DNA of 64,000 bases from Nitrosomonadales bacterium (lineage in GTDB: Bacteria > Pseudomonadota > Gammaproteobacteria > Burkholderiales > Gallionellaceae): NCBI GenBank assembly GCA_016716325.1, contig JADJWO010000001.1, positions 1,116,001-1,180,000 of the forward strand, written 5' to 3'. Position 1 is the first letter of the stretch. Every line of letters begins with the position of its first letter. Shown one piece after another: positions 58,936 to 64,000 of the stretch. The position numbers were made by a program, and so were the translations under genes. Under the pieces are notes generated by a model. It was not told where the DNA came from. It saw only the letters and a program-made list of their open reading frames with translations, and did not search any database.

Positions 58936-61900
58936 GTGGCATCGGCAACGGACAGGACGCCGTCGTTGTTGAAGCCGGTGACGGCAGTGACGCCGTGCGC
59001 CATGTTGAACGTGCCGGTATTGGCGATGTTGAAGGTGCCGACGTTGAACGTGCCTTCGCTGGTGAAGGTCGCTCCGGCGGTAACGTTCAGCGCGGTGGCC
59101 GGGGCCGCGACGGCGCCGACCAGACGGGCGGTCGTGCCGGTGATGTCGATGTTAGCGAGCGTACCACTCACATTGATCGCATAGGTGCTGCCACTGGAAA
59201 TCGTGCCGCTGTTGGTAATGCCGCCATTCACAACGGAGCTAGTAGTGATATAGATACCGCTGGCACCACCGGAGATCGTGCCGCTGTTGCTGATGCCACC
59301 GTTGACTGTACTACCACCGTAAATGCTGATACCGCTGTTGCTGCCGGAGATCGTGCCGCTGTTGACGATGCCGCCGGTCACGCTGCTGCTACTGTAGAGG
59401 CCGACACCTCGGCTGGTACCCGATATCCTGCTGCTGTTGGTGATGCCGCCGGTCAGGGTACTGGAATTGTGAAGCCCGATTCCATTGGAAACACCCGAGA
59501 TCGTGCCGCTGTTGGTGATGCCGCCGGTCACGCTGCTCCCGGTATAAATACCGATGCCGTCCGTGGTACCGCCGAAGATCGTTCCGTTATTGGTGATACT
59601 GCCAGTGCTGGCACCGGCGGTGAATATGATGCCAGCCCAGCCACCCGAGATCGCGGCGCCCGCATTGTTGGTGATGCCATCGACACTGCCGCCGCCAACA
59701 CTGCCGCCGCCAAAAATTCCGATCCAGATGCCGCTGCGGATCGCCGCGATCGTGCCGCTGTTGCTGATGCCGCCGGTCACGCTGCCACCATCGATGAATA
59801 TGCCGGTATTGTTGCCGGAGAGGCCACCACCGGTAGCGACATTGATGCCGTGGGTGGTGCCGGAGATCGTGCCGCTGCTGACGATCTGGCCAGTCAGGTT
59901 GGCATCGACGAGGATGCCGGTCGCGCTGCCGGTGACGCTGCCGGTGTTCACGGCAATGGTCCCGACATAGCTGCCGGCCAGCGCATGGATGCCGGTCGCC
60001 GCGCCGCTGATCGAGCCGCCGGCGTTCACGGCGATGTTTGGCGCGTCGAAGGCGATCTCGCAGGGGCCGGTGATCGCGGTCGTGACGGGCGTGGCACACA
60101 CGGAGTTGGTGGTGGATGCCGCCGCGGTCAGATCCAGAGTGCTGCCGCCGATGACCAGCGCCGTGAAGTCGAGCAGCACGGAGTTGTCGGTGACATTGAA
60201 GGTTCCGTTGGTGATGCCGCCCGTCGCCAGAAGGACGCCGGCAAGCACATTGGTCGCGACAACGGTATGGCCGGTGCCCAGCACCACGTTCACCCCGGTG
60301 CCGCTGGCAAGAGTTGCCGTGCCGCCGACGTTTAACGCGCCATGTGCAGCAGCGCTCGTCGCACCTACGCTCAGCACGCCGGTCGCGCCCTGGGTGTAAT
60401 CGCCCGCTACCGTGCTGGTGGCAAGCGCCGTGTCGATGGTGCCGTCGTTGGTGACGAGTGCGGTTGCATCTGCCACGGTTAGTTGGCCGGTCAGCACGCC
60501 GCCCGCCTGGTTGGTGACGGAGCCGACCGTGCTAAGGGATGTGACGGTGATGGAACTGGTAGTGCCGGAGATCGTGCCGCTGTTGGTGATGCCGTTGGCC
60601 ACGCTGCTGGTGCTGCCGACATAGATGCCGTAATTGCTGAAGATAGTGCCGGTATTGGTGATACCGCCGGTCACGCTGCTGCCGCTCCAGATGTCGAGAG
60701 CGGTAAAGTTGGCGGCGGAGATGGTGCCGTGGTTGGTGATGTCGCCGTTCACGGTGCTGCGGAATACGCCGAGGCCGCTCATATTGCCGGAGATCGTGCC
60801 GCCGGTATTATTGGTGATGCCGCCGGTCGCCGTACTGCTGCTGAGGTAGATGCCGCGAGCGTTGGTGCCGAAGATCGTGCCGCTGTTGGTGATGCCGCCG
60901 GCCACCGTACTGCTGCCGACGACGTGGATGCCGTCGGCACCGCCGGAGATCGTGCCGCTGTTGGTGATGGCGCCGGTCACGCTGCTGCCGCTGCCGAGCC
61001 AGATACCGGCGCCGCTGCTGCCAGTGACGGAGATCGTGCCATGGTTGGTGATGCTGCCAACGGTGGCGCCGCCGCTGCCGAGCCAGATGCCGGCGGCGGG
61101 GGAAGAGCTGCTGGTGCCGATGCTGGAAATGATGCCGCCCGCATTGTTGGTGATGGCGCCGGTCACGCTGCCGCCGGAGGCGATGTTGATGGCCCACAGC
61201 CCGGAGATCGTGCCGCTGTTGGTGATGCTGCCGACGCTGCTGCCGCTACGGGAAACGTTGATGCCGACCCAGGAAGAGCCGGAGATCGTGCCGCCGGTGT
61301 TGTTGGTGATGCCGCCGACAGTGCTGCCGCTGCTGACGTTGATACCGCCTCTCCAGCCGCTGATCGTGCCGCCGTTGGTGATGCTGGCAATGCTGCTGCC
61401 GCCCCACAGCGAGATGCCATTGCCGCCACTGCCGCCACTGCCAGAAATGACGCCGCCCGCATTGTTAGCGATGCTGCCGACGCTGCTAACGCTCCGGAGG
61501 CTGATGCCGCTGGCGCCCGAGATGGTGCCGCTATTGCTGATGCTGCCGGCCGTGCCGCCCGACGAGATGGAAATACCCACACTGCTACCGGAGATCATGC
61601 CACCGGCATTGTTGGCGATGCTGCCGACGCTGCCGCTCCAGATGCCGATGCCGTTGTTGTTGCCGGAGATCGCGCCGCTGTTGCTGATACTGCCGACGCT
61701 GCTGCCGTTGCGGAAGCTGATGCCTGCATTAGACGTGCCGGAGATGGCGCCGCCGGTATTGTTGGTGATGCTGCCGACGCTGCTGCCGCCCCACAGCGCG
61801 ATGCCGCTGGCGCCGGAGATGGTACCGCTGTTACTGATGCCACCGGTGATACTGCTGCTGCTCCATAGTGCGATGCCACCCGCCATGCTTCCCCAGCCGC

Positions 61901-63999
61901 CCGAGATCGTGGCAAGCGCGTTGTTGGTGATGTTGCCGGTCACGGTGCTGGCGCCGGTGAGCTTGATACCGTTCGAACCGCCGGCGACCGTGCCGCTATT
62001 GGTGATGTTGCCCGTCAGGTTGGTGACAGGGCCGACCAGGATGCCGGTGCTCGTACCCGTGACGATGCCGGAGTTGCCGATGGAGCCGGTGTAACTGCCG
62101 GCCAGCGCATGGATGCCGGTCGCGCCGCCGTTGATCGATCCGCCGGGGTTCACGGTGATGGTCGGCGCGTCGAATCCGATCTCGCAGGGGCCGACTACCG
62201 GGCCGGCGACGGTGGTCGTCCCGCCGACCGCGCCGCAGGCGTTGGGCGCGGCTGCGGCAAGCAGGTCGATGCTGGTGCCGTTCACCACCGGGGTGAAGTC
62301 ATACAGCACGGAGTTGTCTGTGACAGCACCGAAGTTGCCAACAACGACGCCCGCGTTGACGATGCCCGCAATGGTGCTACTGGAAGTGAAAAGCGGCGTA
62401 GTGAAGTCGGCCGGATTCAGGATCGCGCCGAGGGTGCCCCCCCACTCCCAGGGTGGCCGTGCCGGTCACCGTCAGCGGGGCGGAGGAATCCACGCCCAGC
62501 GTGCTGCCAGGGCTTGATCCTATATAGTCGCCGGTGATGGTGGAGGGCGCTGCCGCCCCCAGCACGATGATGCCGTTATTGGTGACGGTGGTGGCGCTCA
62601 GAATGTCCAGTGCGCCGAAAATGATCCCGCTGGCACTGTTGGCGATGCTGCCGATCGTGCTGGCGGCGTCGACGCGGATGGCGGCGGAAGTACCCCTGAT
62701 CGTGCCGTTGTTGGCGACGCCGCTGACGGTGCCGCCGCTTTGGACGAGGATGGCCGTGGTGCCGGAGATCGTGCTACCCCCACCCACCGATATCCCGTTT
62801 ATTCCGCCGGGACCACCGACGATCGTGCCACTGTTGCTGATGCCGCCTGCAAGGCTGCTGTTGCTGTTGAGCGCGATGCCCGCACCGCTGCCGGAGATCG
62901 TGCCGCTGTTGGTGATGCCGCCGGTCACGCTGCCACTGCTGCCGATGTTGATGCCGGCCGCAGCACCGGACATGGTGCCGTCGTTAGTTATGGTGCCATT
63001 GATGGTGGTGGCACCGCCGCGCCCGCCCCTGATGTTCAGGCCGTAGACTGCGCCGGAAATGGTACCGCCCAATGCATTGGTTATATTGCCGCCGACCTGG
63101 ACCCCGCTGGCGATCCGGATGCCCGATTCGTCGCCCCATCCGCTGTTGGTGGACTGGATCAGACCATCGTTGAATATCGCGCCGATCGTCGCGCCACTGA
63201 CGATTTCCATACCGTGGCCTTTGGCCGTGATGGTGCCGGAATTGCTTATCGCACCACCAATCGAGGCTCCGCTGCCGATCCATATCCCCCTGGCGCTGGC
63301 GCTGCCAGCGACGGAGATCGTGCCGCCCAGATTATTGGTGATGCCGCCGGTCACGGCGCCGTTGATGTTGATAACGTTTCCGGCAACGGCGATCGCACCG
63401 CTGTTGGTGATGCCGCCGTTCACGGCGCTAACTCTGTCTATGTTTAATCCACCGTTGATCGTGCCGCTGTTGGTGATGCCGCCGTTCACGGTGCCACCGA
63501 CAAGGGCGCCAAAACGTCCGCTGATGGTTAAATTGCCGTTGATCGTGCCACCCGTGTTATTGGTGATGCCACCGTTCACGGTGCTGGAGGTGTAAATCCC
63601 GATACCAGGAGCGCCGTTGATCGTGCCGCTGTTGGCGATGCCGCCCGCCACGGTGCTGCTCAAGATGTAAATGCCATCGTTGGCGGTGCCGGCAATCACG
63701 CCGAGCGCGTTGTTGGTGATGGCGCCGGTCAGGGCGGAACTGGTGGCAGCGACCGCCCAAGGGCCGGAGATCGTGCCGCTGTTGGTGATGCTGCCCGCAG
63801 TGACGCCGAGCGCCCTGGCCGCGGTTGGGCCGGCAGTGACCGAACCGGTATTGGCGACCGTCAGCGATTCACCGGCCCCGAGCAAGCACTGGGTGGACAC
63901 GCCTGCGGTGACAGTGATCACGCCCGCGACCGGGGCAGGACAGGGAGCCGCTACCGCCATCGCCGGCTCTGCGGCCATCGCGGCCAGCGCCATCACCAC
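57489..63999 (-). pseudogene. Giant autotransporter 2, interrupted by a single-base frameshift
   Basis: The first about 40 codons of the signal peptide lie beyond the window. The visible 5' frame (62377-63999) has the signal-peptide end MAAEPAMA and a repeat passenger. It leaves frame at a run of seven G (plus-strand C7 at 62437-62443) and stops at 62377. Removing one G continues as VGGTLGAILNPADFT into the second frame, which runs to the barrel end VKARWAF at 57489. Passenger repeats come in at least three modules, two with the block GPCEIxFDAP and GIHALAGSY. The restored protein would exceed 2150 residues. Sequencing error, phase-variable gene and true pseudogene are all possible. Confidence 0.8.
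62437..62443 (-). repeat. Homopolymer G7 at the frameshift point
   Basis: Seven consecutive C on the plus strand (G7 on the coding strand). A G6 tract would restore the autotransporter 2 reading frame, as verified by translating across the junction. Confidence 0.85.
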
Positions 64000-64000
64000 G

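Noticed and set aside
57363..61868. Long plus-strand open frames (402, 446 and 461 codons) across the autotransporter genes
   Set aside because: They are antisense shadows of low-complexity repeats: compositions of Ala/Asp/Gly/Val with no domain, signal or ribosome site. The minus-strand frames have signal peptide, passenger and barrel.
54000..64000. CRISPR-like appearance of regularly repeated DNA in the passenger regions
   Set aside because: The repeated GATCGTGCC...TTGGTGATG segments vary in spacing and sequence and encode protein repeats in frame; no conserved spacer-repeat alternation is present.

Overview
The window is a chromosomal segment of a betaproteobacterium, most likely of the order Nitrosomonadales and possibly a Gallionellaceae-type iron oxidiser. 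This placement is an inference. It rests on the conserved blocks anmK-erpA-bactofilin-argC-rpsI-rplM and rpsP-rimM-trmD-rplS, a dihydrolipoamide dehydrogenase with its own lipoyl domain, a sucrose-synthesis cluster with amylosucrase like those of nitrifiers and methylotrophs, and high GC with very dense short-repeat families.

Layout. 0-11 kb: the end of an M23 peptidase, anmK, erpA, a bactofilin operon with argC, the S9/L13 operon, an ElyC-like protein, OsmC, coq7-trpC, proA and lpdA. 11-21 kb: a DUF4197 protein, a YqaA-like protein, then a minus-strand sucrose operon (fructokinase, sucrose-phosphate synthase, sucrose-phosphatase, amylosucrase, galU) facing a MarR regulator, followed by a lipoprotein and small membrane proteins. 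21-26 kb: leucyl aminopeptidase, thyA, a four-helix-bundle gene set between inverted heptamer arrays, folA and a BrnTA-like toxin-antitoxin pair. 26-38 kb: a PLP decarboxylase, a TSUP permease, dcd, metG, sthA, dnaE and xerD. 38-44 kb: ogt, the rplS-trmD-rimM-rpsP operon, a YpjD-like protein, ffh, a CbbY-like phosphatase and tRNA-Ala(CGC). 44-53 kb: a haem-c sensor diguanylate cyclase, then rpe-gph-trpL-trpE-FAD protein-trpG-trpD with a readable Trp attenuator. 53-64 kb: a REP-associated tyrosine transposase with its REP units and two tandem giant autotransporters.

Two themes stand out. First, short inverted-repeat elements are everywhere, and many sit inside housekeeping genes in frame. They add peptide linkers or ends to lpdA, dnaE, metG (twice), leucyl aminopeptidase, ogt and folA. 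One family, inverted arrays of the heptamer GATTCAG, flanks a four-helix-bundle (TIGR02436/S23-like) gene between thyA and folA. Gene-less versions with the same architecture sit inside lpdA and dnaE. This resembles an autonomous element with non-autonomous derivatives and is the best candidate here for an under-described system.

Second, the two autotransporters share a colinear, nearly identical 1.49-kb 3' block that includes their terminators. The upstream one is out of frame by one base in a G7 run. That could be phase variation, a pseudogene or a sequencing error.
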